From: an uncultured Oscillospiraceae bacterium
GTDB taxonomy: Bacteria > Bacillota_A > Clostridia > Oscillospirales > Oscillospiraceae
Direction of reading: 5' to 3'
NCBI GenBank assembly: GCA_910579155.1
Contig: CAJTTS010000007.1
Coordinates: 1-64,000, forward strand
Length of the DNA stretch: 64,000 bases
Shown here: in pieces, positions 35,783 through 45,035 of the stretch
How the letters are laid out: the number at the start of each line of letters is the position of its first letter
Position numbering within the stretch: position 1 is the stretch's first letter
Position numbers and translations under genes: made by a program
The notes under the pieces: generated by a model
Database searches by the model: none
What the model was told of the DNA's origin: nothing
Seen by the model: only the letters and a program-made list of their open reading frames with translations

Positions 35783-37528
35783 ATGGGGACTGTCAAAGAT
35801 AGAATGCGGGCGCTTTGGGCGGACCAGCGGTCCTGGCGGATCAGGCTGCCCCTGGCCCTGCTCACCGCGTTCACCTGCGTGTTCACCTTCCTGCTGTTCG
35901 GTCCCTGTGAGATTTTCATCCAGAACATGCAGGAGATGCCCTTCCCCTTCCTGACCCTGGCGCTCGTGCTGCTGCTGGCAGGGGCGGCGGCCTTTGCCGC
36001 GCTGCTGCTGGCGCTGCTCCTGCTCCGGGGCAAGGCGTTCAACTTCGCCGTCTCCGTCCTGTTCGCCGGGACGCTGGCGGGCTACCTCCAGGGCAACTTC
36101 CTCAATCTGGACCACGGCTCCCTGGACGGCAACGCCGTCTACTGGCAGAGCTACCGCTTCGCCATGCTGAAAAACCTGGCGGTCTGGCTGCTGGTCTTCG
36201 CCGGGGTGTTTTTTCTGCTCTACCTCAGCCGGAAGCTGTGGACCCGGGGCATCGAGCTGATGTGCGCCATCCTCATCGGCGCGCAGACGGTGGCCCTCAT
36301 CGTGCTGCTGGCCCAGACGGGCCTGGCCCGGCTGGACCGGGTGGGGCAGGAAACCGCCTACGTCTCCCGGGACGGCATCTACGAGGTGGCTCCTGAGAAC
36401 AACGTCATCGTCTTTTTGCTGGACCGGCTGGACAACCGCTTCACCGACGAGGTGCTGGAGCTCCACCCGGAGTGGGCGCAGCGGCTGGGCGGCTTCACCT
36501 ACTACCACGACTTTACCGGCAGCTACGCCAACACCCGGCCCTCCATCGCCTATTTCATGACCGGGGTGCAGCACGATTATACCGTGCCTTGGGAGGACTA
36601 TTTCGACCGGGCCTGGTCCGAGCCGGTCTACCAGTTCCTGCCCGACATCCACAGCGCCGGTTACAAGACCCGGATTTACTCCGACTCCTCTTATGTCTTT
36701 GGAGACGCGGGTAATGTGGAAGGCGTGGTGGACAACATCCGGAGGGATACCAAGACCGTCCACCGTAGGCTGATGCTGGTGAAGATGCTGGTGCTGTCCG
36801 CCTACCGCTACGCCCCCGAGGCGCTCAAGCCCTTCTTCCAGCTCTACTCCGGGGAGCTGGGAGACGTGGTCACCGTCAGCGGGGACGGCAAGGAGAACAA
36901 TCTCTTCACGGTGGACGACGTGGCCTTCTGGAAAGGCTACCGGGAGCACGGCCTCACCGTGGACCAGGACGCCCGGGGTGTGTTCCAGTTCTACCACTTC
37001 GAGGGCGCCCACAGCCCCTATGTCATGGACGAGAACGCCCAGCCCGTGGAGAGCGGCACCCTCAACGGGCAGATCACGGGCAACATGGAGATGATTTTCC
37101 GCTACCTGGATGAGCTGGAGGAAAAGGGCCTGTTCGACGACGCCACCATCATCATCACCACCGACCACGCCCGCCCCCCCGGACAGGAGGGGAACATGGG
37201 CGATGTCAACGACAGCCGGGTGTCCACCCTGATGATAAAGCCCGCCGGGATTGGCCGGACCGAACCGCTGGGCGTATCCAGCAAGCAGGTGTGCCAGGAT
37301 AACCTCCGCGCGTCCATCATCAGCTACTGCGGGCTGGACGCCGCCGCCTACGGGCGCACCATCGAGTCCATCGGCGAACACGAGCAGATGACCCGGTATC
37401 TGTGGATCCGGGGCGAGCGGGGCGACATCGCCGACAAACTGTTTACCTTCCGAATCACCGGCGACGCCAACGATTTCTCCAACTGGGAGCTGATCGATGA
37501 GGCCGTCATGGACTACTGGGGGCTGTAG
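35783..37528 (+). CDS. LtaS-like membrane phosphotransferase (sulfatase fold)
   Basis: This 581-residue protein has about five N-terminal membrane segments, then a large extracytoplasmic alkaline-phosphatase-superfamily domain. Metal-site elements are VIVFLLDRLDNR, the nucleophile region GSYANTRPSIAYF, and TDHARPPGQEGN with the late His. This is the layout of lipoteichoic acid synthases and phosphoethanolamine transferases. I chose ATG 35783 after AGAGGGG. As first gene of the locus it probably moves a phosphoglycerol or similar phospho-group from lipid to the surface polymer. Confidence 0.83.
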   Translation: MGTVKDRMRALWADQRSWRIRLPLALLTAFTCVFTFLLFGPCEIFIQNMQEMPFPFLTLALVLLLAGAAAFAALLLALLLLRGKAFNFAVSVLFAGTLAGYLQGNFLNLDHGSLDGNAVYWQSYRFAMLKNLAVWLLVFAGVFFLLYLSRKLWTRGIELMCAILIGAQTVALIVLLAQTGLARLDRVGQETAYVSRDGIYEVAPENNVIVFLLDRLDNRFTDEVLELHPEWAQRLGGFTYYHDFTGSYANTRPSIAYFMTGVQHDYTVPWEDYFDRAWSEPVYQFLPDIHSAGYKTRIYSDSSYVFGDAGNVEGVVDNIRRDTKTVHRRLMLVKMLVLSAYRYAPEALKPFFQLYSGELGDVVTVSGDGKENNLFTVDDVAFWKGYREHGLTVDQDARGVFQFYHFEGAHSPYVMDENAQPVESGTLNGQITGNMEMIFRYLDELEEKGLFDDATIIITTDHARPPGQEGNMGDVNDSRVSTLMIKPAGIGRTEPLGVSSKQVCQDNLRASIISYCGLDAAAYGRTIESIGEHEQMTRYLWIRGERGDIADKLFTFRITGDANDFSNWELIDEAVMDYWGL

Positions 37529-37561
37529 CGCCCTGAAACTGCTGCAAGGAGGCTGTTCGCT

Positions 37562-38104
37562 TTGAAAAAAGCCGCTTCATTCCTATACTTTTTCCTCTTC
37601 GCCTGCCTGCTGTCCTCGGTGACGGCGCTGGCCTATATCGACCCCTCCGCCATGACCTATATGATCCAGCTCATCGCCGGCATCGCCATCGCCACGGGCG
37701 CGGGGGCCAGCTACTACTTCCGCCGGATCAAGCGGAAATTCTCCCGCCGGGACCAGGGCCGCGCCGCCGCCCGGAGCTATGACGGGGACGATGACGACGA
37801 CACCGGTTACGGCGACTACGAGCTGGACGCCCCCGCCCAAAGCGCGCAGGCCCCCGCCTCCGCCCCGGCGGCGGAAACCGCCCCGGTCCACACCTTCCAG
37901 ACCCAGGCCGCTTTCCAGGCCCCGGAACAGCCCATATACGCCGACGACGCCGTCGCCGGCGACCCGGACCCCTTTGACGAGACCGGCGGCACGGCGGGGC
38001 TCATCGCCGAAAACCGGGAGCTGCGCCGTCTGCTGGCTCAGGAGCGGCGAAACGTGGAAGAGCTCAAGCGGGCCCTCCACATCTGCACCGCACCCCGCAA
38101 ATGA
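37562..38104 (+). CDS. small membrane protein of the polymer locus
   Basis: This 180-residue protein starts at TTG 37562, nine bases after AAGGAGG. An N-terminal signal-like segment (FLYFFLFACLLSSVTALA) is followed by YIDPSAMTYMIQLIAGIAIATGAGASYYF, a second membrane segment. Then come a basic patch, an acidic stretch (DGDDDDD), a Pro/Ala-rich linker and a C-terminal helix (ENRELRRLLAQERRNVEELK). Proteins with the YIDPS...YMIQ motif accompany sulfatase-type polymer enzymes in clostridia; their role is unknown. Its stop overlaps the signal peptidase start. Confidence 0.78.
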   Translation: MKKAASFLYFFLFACLLSSVTALAYIDPSAMTYMIQLIAGIAIATGAGASYYFRRIKRKFSRRDQGRAAARSYDGDDDDDTGYGDYELDAPAQSAQAPASAPAAETAPVHTFQTQAAFQAPEQPIYADDAVAGDPDPFDETGGTAGLIAENRELRRLLAQERRNVEELKRALHICTAPRK

Positions 38105-38616
38105 AGGACAAAACGCAAAAAAAGGACCGGTGGTGGCTCACGCCCCTGGTGGCCGTACTCCTGGCCCTCTTCCTCAACCAGTTCATCCTCCTCAACGCCC
38201 GCATCCCCTCCGGGTCCATGGAGCCAACCATCGCCACCGGCTCCCTGGTGCTGGGGGACCGCACCGCCTACCTCCGGGGAGACCCCCGGACGGGGGACGT
38301 GGTGTTCTTCCGCCACGCGTCGGAATTCGGGCAGAAGATTCTGGTCAAGCGGGTCATCGCCCTGCCGGGCCAGACCTTCTCTATGGAGGACGGGCGGGTG
38401 TATCTGGACGGCGAGCTGCTGGACGAACCGTATATCACCGAATTTTCCCGGGACAGCTACCCTGAGACGGTGGTGCCCGAGGGCTGCTACCTCGTTCTGG
38501 GGGACCACCGAACCAACTCCAACGACGCCCGGTACTGGGCCGACCCCTTCGTCCGCCGGGAGGACCTGCTGGCCCGCGGCCTTTTCGTCTACTTCCCGGA
38601 GTTTCACACCTTTTAG
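38101..38616 (+). CDS. lepB: signal peptidase I
   Basis: This 171-residue type I signal peptidase has one N-terminal membrane anchor (LVAVLLALFLNQFILL). The catalytic Ser is in PSGSMEPT, the Lys in LVKRVIALPG, and box E is GDHRTNSNDARYW. The length fits Gram-positive SipS-type enzymes. It is embedded between the small membrane protein (4-base overlap) and the YidC fusion, so it may serve exported proteins of this locus or be the general enzyme. Confidence 0.93.
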   Translation: MKDKTQKKDRWWLTPLVAVLLALFLNQFILLNARIPSGSMEPTIATGSLVLGDRTAYLRGDPRTGDVVFFRHASEFGQKILVKRVIALPGQTFSMEDGRVYLDGELLDEPYITEFSRDSYPETVVPEGCYLVLGDHRTNSNDARYWADPFVRREDLLARGLFVYFPEFHTF

Positions 38617-38634
38617 GAGGCGCTGTCATTCCCT

Positions 38635-40740
38635 ATGGACATCATGAACACCATCATCGGAACCCCGTTGGGGTATCTGATGTATTTCTGCTATTCCCTC
38701 TTCCGGAACTACGGGGCCGCCGTGATCCTGTTTACCCTGCTCACCAAGGTGGTCATGTTTCCCATCTCCCTGCTGGTACAGAAAAACTCCATCAAAATGG
38801 TGAAGATGAAGCCCCAATTGGACATGCTCCGCTACCAGTATGTGGACGACAACGACGCCTTCCTCGATGCCCAAACCGCCCTGTACAAAAAGGAGCGGTA
38901 CAACCCTATGGCGGGGGTCGTTCCCCTGCTGCTCCAGATTCCCATCATCTTCGGGCTGCTGGACGTGGTGTACAAGCCTTTGAAGCACCTGCTCCACCTG
39001 GCCCCAAGCCTCCAATCCGCCTTTGTGGAACGGACGGCGGAGCTGCTGGGCCTCACGGTGGACGAGCTGGGTTCCACCGCCCAGCTTGCGGTGGTGGAGC
39101 GGGTGAAGGCCGTCCCGGACAGCTTCGCCGACCTCCCCGGAGCCGCGGAGGCCGTCACCCGGATTCAGGAGCTGAACATGACCCTGTTGGGCGTCAACCT
39201 GGCCGAGACACCCAACGTCCATACGCTGGACGCGCTGTTCCTCATTCCCGTGCTGGCGGGACTGTCCGCCCTGCTCATGTGCTGGGTACAGAACAAGGTG
39301 AACGTGCTCCAAATTGAGCAAAACAAGCTGTCCCAGTGGGGCATGACGGCATTCATGATCGCCTTCTCCTCCTTCTTCGCCTTTATTGTCCCGGCGGGGG
39401 TTGGCCTGTACTGGACCTTCGGCAACCTGTTCTCCATCGCCGTTATGTTCCTGTGCAACGCCGTGTACTCCCCCAGAAAGTATATCAACTACGATATGCT
39501 GGAGGAGATGAAGCGCGCCGCCGCCGAGGATAAGACCAGGCAGAAGGAAAACGCCGCCCTGGCCAAGAAATACTACAAGGAATTTTTCGCCCCGGAAAAC
39601 AAAGGGAACATGAAGATCATGTTCTACTCCGAGGGCAGCGGGTTCTACAAGTATTTCCGCGCCCTCATCGAGGCGCTGCTGCGGGATACCGACCTGACTA
39701 TCCACTATGTCACCAGCGACCCGGAGGACGCCATTTTCCAGAAAAACGAGCCCCGTATCAAGCCCTATTACGTGGACGAAACCCGGCTCATTTCCCTGAT
39801 GATGAAGCTGGAGGCGGACATGGTGGTGATGACCACCCCCGACCTGGAAAAGTACCACATCAAGCGCTCCCGGGTGCGGGAAAACGTGGAGTATGTCTTT
39901 ATGGATCACGGGTGCAGCAGCGACAACATGCTCTACCGCACCGGCGCGCTGGACAACTACGACACCCTGCTGGTGGTCAGCCGGGAGCAGGCCATCGAGG
40001 CCAGGGCCATCGAAAAGCTGCGGCATGTGAAAAAAAAGCGCATCATCGAGTGCGGCTACGGGCTCATCGACGACATGATTGCCGCTTACGAGGCCATGGA
40101 CAAGACGCCCAATGACAAGAAAACCATCCTCATCGCCCCCTCCTGGCAGTACGACAACATCATGGACTCCTGCCTGGACGATTTGGTGAGCGCCCTGTAC
40201 GGCAGGGGTTACCGCATCGTCATCCGGCCCCACCCCCAGTATGTGCGCCGCTTCCCCATGCAGATGAAGGAGATCATCCAGCGCTACCGGGACAGGGCCG
40301 GGGACGACTTCATCATTGAGACCGACTTCTCCTCCAACGTGACGGTGTACACCGCCGACCTGGTCATCACCGACTGGAGCGGCATCGCCTTTGAGTTCTC
40401 CTTCACCACCGACAAGCCCTCCCTGTTCATCAATACCCAGATGAAGGTGGTCAACGAGGACTGGCAGAAAATCCCCCTGGTTCCCTTCGATATCACCGCC
40501 CGGTCCAAGGTGGGCCGCCAGGTGGAAAAGAGCCAGGTGAAGGACCTGGCCCCCGTGGTGGAGGAGCTGCTGGCCCACCAGGAGGACTACAAGGAGCGCA
40601 TCGCCACCCTGAAGCAGCAGCACTTCTACCACCTGGGCCACAGCGGCGAGGTCGGTGCGCAGTATATCATCCACCGCCTGGAGCGGCGTTATCCCGGACA
40701 GATTGCCTCCCACAATCCACCCAAAGGGCATGGCGGATAA
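38635..40740 (+). CDS. YidC insertase-CDP-glycerol glycerophosphotransferase fusion
   Basis: One 701-residue protein joins two families. Residues 1 to about 285 are a YidC/Oxa1 insertase with five hydrophobic segments. The TM with LFTLLTKVVMFPISLLVQKNS and the coiled KMVKMKPQLDMLRYQY hairpin are typical. A charged linker (about 285-322) follows. Residues from about 325 are a TagB/TagF-type transferase with MDHG (424-426), IVIRPHPQYVRR and ITDWSGIAFEFSF. The start ATG 38635 has AGGAGG 14 bases upstream, which is long. The transferase half should face the cytoplasm and use CDP-glycerol or a similar donor. Confidence 0.92.
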   Translation: MDIMNTIIGTPLGYLMYFCYSLFRNYGAAVILFTLLTKVVMFPISLLVQKNSIKMVKMKPQLDMLRYQYVDDNDAFLDAQTALYKKERYNPMAGVVPLLLQIPIIFGLLDVVYKPLKHLLHLAPSLQSAFVERTAELLGLTVDELGSTAQLAVVERVKAVPDSFADLPGAAEAVTRIQELNMTLLGVNLAETPNVHTLDALFLIPVLAGLSALLMCWVQNKVNVLQIEQNKLSQWGMTAFMIAFSSFFAFIVPAGVGLYWTFGNLFSIAVMFLCNAVYSPRKYINYDMLEEMKRAAAEDKTRQKENAALAKKYYKEFFAPENKGNMKIMFYSEGSGFYKYFRALIEALLRDTDLTIHYVTSDPEDAIFQKNEPRIKPYYVDETRLISLMMKLEADMVVMTTPDLEKYHIKRSRVRENVEYVFMDHGCSSDNMLYRTGALDNYDTLLVVSREQAIEARAIEKLRHVKKKRIIECGYGLIDDMIAAYEAMDKTPNDKKTILIAPSWQYDNIMDSCLDDLVSALYGRGYRIVIRPHPQYVRRFPMQMKEIIQRYRDRAGDDFIIETDFSSNVTVYTADLVITDWSGIAFEFSFTTDKPSLFINTQMKVVNEDWQKIPLVPFDITARSKVGRQVEKSQVKDLAPVVEELLAHQEDYKERIATLKQQHFYHLGHSGEVGAQYIIHRLERRYPGQIASHNPPKGHGG

Positions 40741-40751
40741 CCCGCAGACAA

Positions 40752-40790
40752 AGGCCCCCGGTCCGCTCCAACGGGACAGACCGGGGGCTT
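40752..40790 (+). terminator. terminator or attenuator between the YidC fusion and licA-like gene
   Basis: GCCCCCGGTC (40754-40763) pairs with GACCGGGGGC (40779-40788), followed by CTTATTC. The tail has few T residues, so it may end transcription only in part. Confidence 0.7.
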
Positions 40791-40830
40791 ATTCAAATTT
40801 CTCTGTTTACAACACCGGAAGGAACCTGCT

Positions 40831-41802
40831 ATGATGAACACATCAGCCCACCACACGTCCCCAGCCCCGGCGGGCCCGCCCTGCCCCGAGCTGCTTGCTC
40901 CGGAGGACCTGCGGGTCATCGGGAAGGCGCTCCGCACCCGCCCGGAGGAGATCACCGGCGTCTCCGCCCTGAAAAAGGGCATGACCAACCGCTCCTTCCT
41001 CTTCTCCTGCCGGGGGGAGCCGTATATCATCCGCGTCCCCGGCGTGGGCACCGGACGGCTCATCAGCCGCCGGCAGGAGGCGGAGGTCTACCGGGTGGTC
41101 CGGGGGCGGAATATCTGCGAGGACGTGCTGTATATCGACCCGGACACGGGGTATAAAATCAGCCGCTTTCTCCCGGGGGCCAGGACCTGCGACCCTTTGA
41201 ACCAGGCCGACACCGCCCGGTGCATGGAAAAGCTCCGGGAATTCCACCGGCTGGGGCTGCGGGTGAACCACGAGTTTGACCTGTTCGCCCACATCAGTTT
41301 CTATGAGAGCCTGTGGGAGGGCGCGCCCTCCGCCTACCCGGACTACCGGGAGACCAAGGACGGCGTGTTCCGGCTCCGGCCCTTCCTGGACGCCCACGCC
41401 GGGGAAAAAACCCTCACCCACATCGACGCGGTGCCGGACAACTTCCTGTTCTCTCCGGACGGCCGGGGCGGGGAGGAGCTCCGCCTCATCGACTGGGAAT
41501 ACGCCGCCATGCACGACCCCCATGTGGACGTGGCCATGTTCTGCATCTACGCCATGTATAACCGGGATCAGGCGGACCGGCTCATCAGCCAGTATTTCAC
41601 CGGGGGCTGCCCCTCCCTCACCCGGATCAAAATTTACGGCTACATCGCCGCCTGCGGGCTGCTGTGGAGCAACTGGTGCGAGTACAAGCGCAGCCTGGGC
41701 GTGGAATTCGGGGACTACGCCCGGGAGCAGTACCGCTATGCCCGGGATTACTGCGGCGTCGTCCGGCGGGAGCTGGAGCGGCTGGGGGAGGTATTGCCAT
41801 GA
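40831..41802 (+). CDS. LicA-like choline/ethanolamine kinase family phosphotransferase
   Basis: This 323-residue protein has the aminoglycoside/choline kinase fold. An N-terminal nucleotide loop (LKKGMTNRSFLFSCRGEPYIIRVPG) is followed by the catalytic Brenner motif HIDAVPDNFLF and the metal motif LIDWEYAAMHDPHVDVA. Together with the next gene (nucleotidyltransferase) and a BCCT transporter this is the licA-licC-transporter arrangement that activates choline for surface polymers. Specificity for choline over ethanolamine is inferred only. ATG 40831 follows AAGGAA. Confidence 0.85.
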   Translation: MMNTSAHHTSPAPAGPPCPELLAPEDLRVIGKALRTRPEEITGVSALKKGMTNRSFLFSCRGEPYIIRVPGVGTGRLISRRQEAEVYRVVRGRNICEDVLYIDPDTGYKISRFLPGARTCDPLNQADTARCMEKLREFHRLGLRVNHEFDLFAHISFYESLWEGAPSAYPDYRETKDGVFRLRPFLDAHAGEKTLTHIDAVPDNFLFSPDGRGGEELRLIDWEYAAMHDPHVDVAMFCIYAMYNRDQADRLISQYFTGGCPSLTRIKIYGYIAACGLLWSNWCEYKRSLGVEFGDYAREQYRYARDYCGVVRRELERLGEVLP

Positions 41803-42521
41803 ACACGGTCAAACGGGCCGTCATCGTAGCCGCCGGGGTGGGCAAGCGGATGCGGCCCGTCACCCTGGACACCCCCAAGTCCCTGGTGCGGGTGAACGGC
41901 GTGCGGATGATCGACACGGTGATCCGGGGGCTGCTGGCAAACGGAATTTGCGAGATTTACATCGTCGTGGGCTACCTCAAGGAGCAGTTTCGAGCGCTGG
42001 AGCGGGAATATCCCGGCGTGCGGCTCATCGAAAACCCCTGGTTCGATTCCTGCAACAACATCTCCTCCCTCTATGTGGCACGGGAACACCTGCGGGACGT
42101 CATCATCACCGACGCCGACCTCATCATCCGGGACCCGCGGGTGCTGGCCCCCCGGTTTGAGCGCTCCGGCTACAACGCCGTGTGGACGGACGCGCCCACC
42201 AGCGAGTGGCTGCTGACGGTACAAGACGGCGTGGTGACCTCGTGCAGCCGGACCGGCGGCAGCCACGGCTGGCAGCTCTACAGCGTCTCCCGGTGGAGCG
42301 AGGAGGACGGGCTTCGCCTCAAGCGCCACCTGGAGATCGAGTTTGAGCAGAAAAAAAACCGGGATATCTACTGGGACGACGTGGCGATGTTCCACCACCT
42401 GAACGAATACCGGCTGGGGGTGTTCCCCATGAAGGCCGGGGATATCGCGGAAATAGACAGCCTGGAGGAGCTGGCGGCGCTGGACCCCGGCTATCGCGGG
42501 TATGTGGACGAGGTGAAGTGA
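41799..42521 (+). CDS. LicC-like CTP:phosphocholine cytidylyltransferase family protein
   Basis: This 240-residue nucleotidyltransferase has the sugar-nucleotide signature AAGVGKRMRPVTLDTPKSLV. LicC-type features follow (NNISSLYVAREHL and the metal site ITDADLII). LicC makes CDP-choline from phosphocholine. The start ATG 41799 overlaps the kinase stop (ATGA) and follows GGGAGG. Tight coupling to the kinase supports one amine-activation pathway. Confidence 0.85.
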   Translation: MNTVKRAVIVAAGVGKRMRPVTLDTPKSLVRVNGVRMIDTVIRGLLANGICEIYIVVGYLKEQFRALEREYPGVRLIENPWFDSCNNISSLYVAREHLRDVIITDADLIIRDPRVLAPRFERSGYNAVWTDAPTSEWLLTVQDGVVTSCSRTGGSHGWQLYSVSRWSEEDGLRLKRHLEIEFEQKKNRDIYWDDVAMFHHLNEYRLGVFPMKAGDIAEIDSLEELAALDPGYRGYVDEVK

Positions 42522-42522
42522 C

Positions 42523-44067
42523 TTGGAGCGGAAAAAAATCGACTGGGCCGTCACCCTGGTGCCCCTGGGGTGCGTGCTGGCGCTGAGCGCGCTGTTCCTC
42601 GCCTTCCCGGAGCGGTCCAACGAGGTGTTGGGCCAGATCCGCTTCCTGCTGGGGGACACCTTCGGCGTCTATTACCTGGTCATCGGGCTGGGGGTGTTCC
42701 TGCTGTCCCTGTTCGCGGCATTCTCCAAATACGGGGACATTGTGCTGGGCGCGCCGGGGGAACGGCCCCAATACCCCTTTTTCACCTGGGGCTCCATGAT
42801 GTTTACGGCGGGGCTGGCGGCGGACATCCTGTTCTACTCCTTCTCCGAGTGGATTTTGTACGCCGTGGACCCCCACATCGCCGAGCTTGGCTCCATTCAG
42901 GACTGGGCCGGCGTGTTCCCCATCTTTCACTGGAGCCTGATCCCCTGGGGGTTCTACCTGATGCTGGCGGCGGCCTTCGGGTTTATGCTCCATGTCCGCC
43001 GCCGGGAACGGCAGAAGTATTCCGAGGCGTGCCGCCCCATCCTGGGCAGGCACACCGACGGCATCCCAGGCCGGCTCATTGACTTGCTGGCCGTGTTCGC
43101 CCTGCTGGCGGGGACCGCCACCACCTTCAGCCTGGCCACCCCCCTCATGGCCGGTATCCTGGACGAGCTGTTTCACCTGCCCCTGGGCCGGGAGACGGTC
43201 ACCGTCCTCATTTTGCTGGTCACCTGCGCGGTGTACACCTACTCCCTGCTCCACGGCTTCCACGGCATCAGCCTGCTGGCCAAGTCCTGCCTCTATCTGT
43301 TTTTCTCCCTGCTGGCCTACGTGCTGCTGCTGGGCGGGGAGGCCCGGTATATCATTGAGACCGGCTTCGAATCCCTGGGCCGGATGGTACAGCATTTCTT
43401 CGGGCTGGCCACCTTCACCGACCCGGCGCGGACCACCTCCTTCCCCCAGAACTGGACCATCTTCTACTGGTCCTACTGGATGGTGTGGTGCGTGGCCGCC
43501 CCCTTCTTCATCGGCAGCATCTCCCGGGGGCGGACGGTGCGGCAGACCATTCTTGGGGGCTACGGCTTCGGGGTGGGCTCCACCATCGTCAGCTTTATTG
43601 TGCTGGGCAACTATTCCCTGGGCAAGCAGGTATCCGGGGCGGCGGATTTCATCGCACAGTACGCCCAGACCGGCGACCTGTACGCCCTCATCATCTCCAT
43701 GATCCGCACCCTGCCCTGCCCGGCGCTGGTGCTGGTCCTGGTGCTGGTCACCATGGTGGCGTTCTACGCCACCTCCTTCGACTCCATCGCCCTCATCGCC
43801 TCCTGCTATAGCTACCGCCGCCTGGGAGAGGACGAGTCCCCCCACTGGGGAGTAAAACTGATGTGGTGCCTGCTGCTCATCGCCCTGCCCGTGGCGCTGG
43901 TGTTCTCCGACAGCTCCATGGCCAACCTCCAATCGGTGAGCATCATCGCCGCGTTCCCCATCGGGGCGGTGATTGTACTCATCACGGCCAGCTTTTTCAA
44001 AGACGCCAAAGCCTATCTGCGCGGGCCGGGATCCGGCTCGGCGCCCAACGACAACAAAGAGGACTGA
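42523..44067 (+). CDS. BCCT-family transporter
   Basis: This 514-residue polytopic protein has about twelve membrane segments. The Trp-rich BCCT signature is FYWSYWMVWCVAAPFFIGSISRGRTVRQ in TM8 and the loop after it. BCCT carriers import choline, betaine or carnitine. It starts at TTG 42523, one base after the LicC-like stop, with GAGGTG upstream. Its position next to licA- and licC-like genes suggests choline import for polymer decoration, the job LicB does elsewhere. Confidence 0.9.
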   Translation: MERKKIDWAVTLVPLGCVLALSALFLAFPERSNEVLGQIRFLLGDTFGVYYLVIGLGVFLLSLFAAFSKYGDIVLGAPGERPQYPFFTWGSMMFTAGLAADILFYSFSEWILYAVDPHIAELGSIQDWAGVFPIFHWSLIPWGFYLMLAAAFGFMLHVRRRERQKYSEACRPILGRHTDGIPGRLIDLLAVFALLAGTATTFSLATPLMAGILDELFHLPLGRETVTVLILLVTCAVYTYSLLHGFHGISLLAKSCLYLFFSLLAYVLLLGGEARYIIETGFESLGRMVQHFFGLATFTDPARTTSFPQNWTIFYWSYWMVWCVAAPFFIGSISRGRTVRQTILGGYGFGVGSTIVSFIVLGNYSLGKQVSGAADFIAQYAQTGDLYALIISMIRTLPCPALVLVLVLVTMVAFYATSFDSIALIASCYSYRRLGEDESPHWGVKLMWCLLLIALPVALVFSDSSMANLQSVSIIAAFPIGAVIVLITASFFKDAKAYLRGPGSGSAPNDNKED

Positions 44068-44070
44068 CCC

Positions 44071-44991
44071 ATGAAGATCATCGACGCCCACGCCCACGTG
44101 GTCCAGTGCATCGCCGGCACCGGCTCCCAGGGGGAGCTGCGGCCCTGCGGCGGAGGCAGGGCGGTGTACGCCACCGGGAACTCGTTCCAGATTCTGCCGC
44201 CGGAGTTCGGCGAGTACGACGCCACGCCCGAATCCCTGCTCCGGGTGATGGACGCCCACGGGGTGGAGAAGGCGGTGCTCCTCCAAGGCAACTACTTCGG
44301 CTTCCAAAACCTGTATACCTGGGAGGCGGCCCAAACCTACCCGGACCGGTTCGCCGCCGCGGCCTCTTACGATCCCTTCTCCTACCAGGCGGAAAAAATT
44401 AAAGCCCACCTGTTTGACGAGCTGGGCTTCCGGATCGTCAAGTTTGAGGTGAGCAGCGGCTCCGGGCTGATGGCCAACCACCCGCCCGTGGATTTGGACG
44501 GGGAGGTCATGCACCGGTGTTACCGCCACGCGGCGGACCGGGGGCTGATCTTCGTCATCGACATCGGCAAGCCCCGGAGCGTGAGCTGGCAGGTGGACGC
44601 CCTCAGCCGGGCTATCACCCAATACCCGGAGATGAAGTTCGTGGTGTGCCACCTTCTCTCCCCCCAGTTGGGGGACGGGGAGCTGCTCCGGCGCTCCCTG
44701 GCGCAGCTTGCCCTGCCCAACGTGTGGTTTGACCTGGCCGCCCTGTGCCTGAATTCCAAGCCGGAGGCCTTCCCCTATCCCACCGCCCGGGATTACGTCG
44801 GCGCCGCAGTGGACATCGTGGGGGCGGACCGGCTTCTGTGGGGCAGCGACATGCCCTCCTCCATGACCCGGGACAGCTACCGGCATTTCATCGATTTCAT
44901 CGCGCAGCATCCTGGTTTAACCGGCGGCGACAAGGAAAAAATCTTCTATGACAACGCCGCGAACCTGTTTTTCCCCGCCTCCGGGGGATAG
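44071..44991 (+). CDS. amidohydrolase 2 family (TIM-barrel) metal-dependent hydrolase
   Basis: This 306-residue protein begins MKIIDAHAHVV, with the metal-binding HxH at residues 7 and 9. It has VVCHLL and the late Asp in LLWGSDMPSS. The family includes decarboxylases and hydrolases of small carboxylates and amides. It follows the BCCT gene by three bases and ends the operon, so its substrate may be a choline- or betaine-related compound, but this is a guess from position. Confidence 0.82.
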   Translation: MKIIDAHAHVVQCIAGTGSQGELRPCGGGRAVYATGNSFQILPPEFGEYDATPESLLRVMDAHGVEKAVLLQGNYFGFQNLYTWEAAQTYPDRFAAAASYDPFSYQAEKIKAHLFDELGFRIVKFEVSSGSGLMANHPPVDLDGEVMHRCYRHAADRGLIFVIDIGKPRSVSWQVDALSRAITQYPEMKFVVCHLLSPQLGDGELLRRSLAQLALPNVWFDLAALCLNSKPEAFPYPTARDYVGAAVDIVGADRLLWGSDMPSSMTRDSYRHFIDFIAQHPGLTGGDKEKIFYDNAANLFFPASGG

Positions 44992-45035
44992 AAATCGGAC
45001 GTAAGCCTCTTTCAAAATGGAACCCCAGAGGCACA

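Noticed and set aside
38626..40731. 701-codon minus-strand frame opposite the YidC fusion
   Set aside because: It covers the same bases as a clear two-domain protein and shows the composition of an antisense shadow.
42319..44910. 863-codon open frame on the minus strand opposite the BCCT and amidohydrolase genes
   Set aside because: It is the antisense shadow of three well-supported genes and has no recognisable domain.
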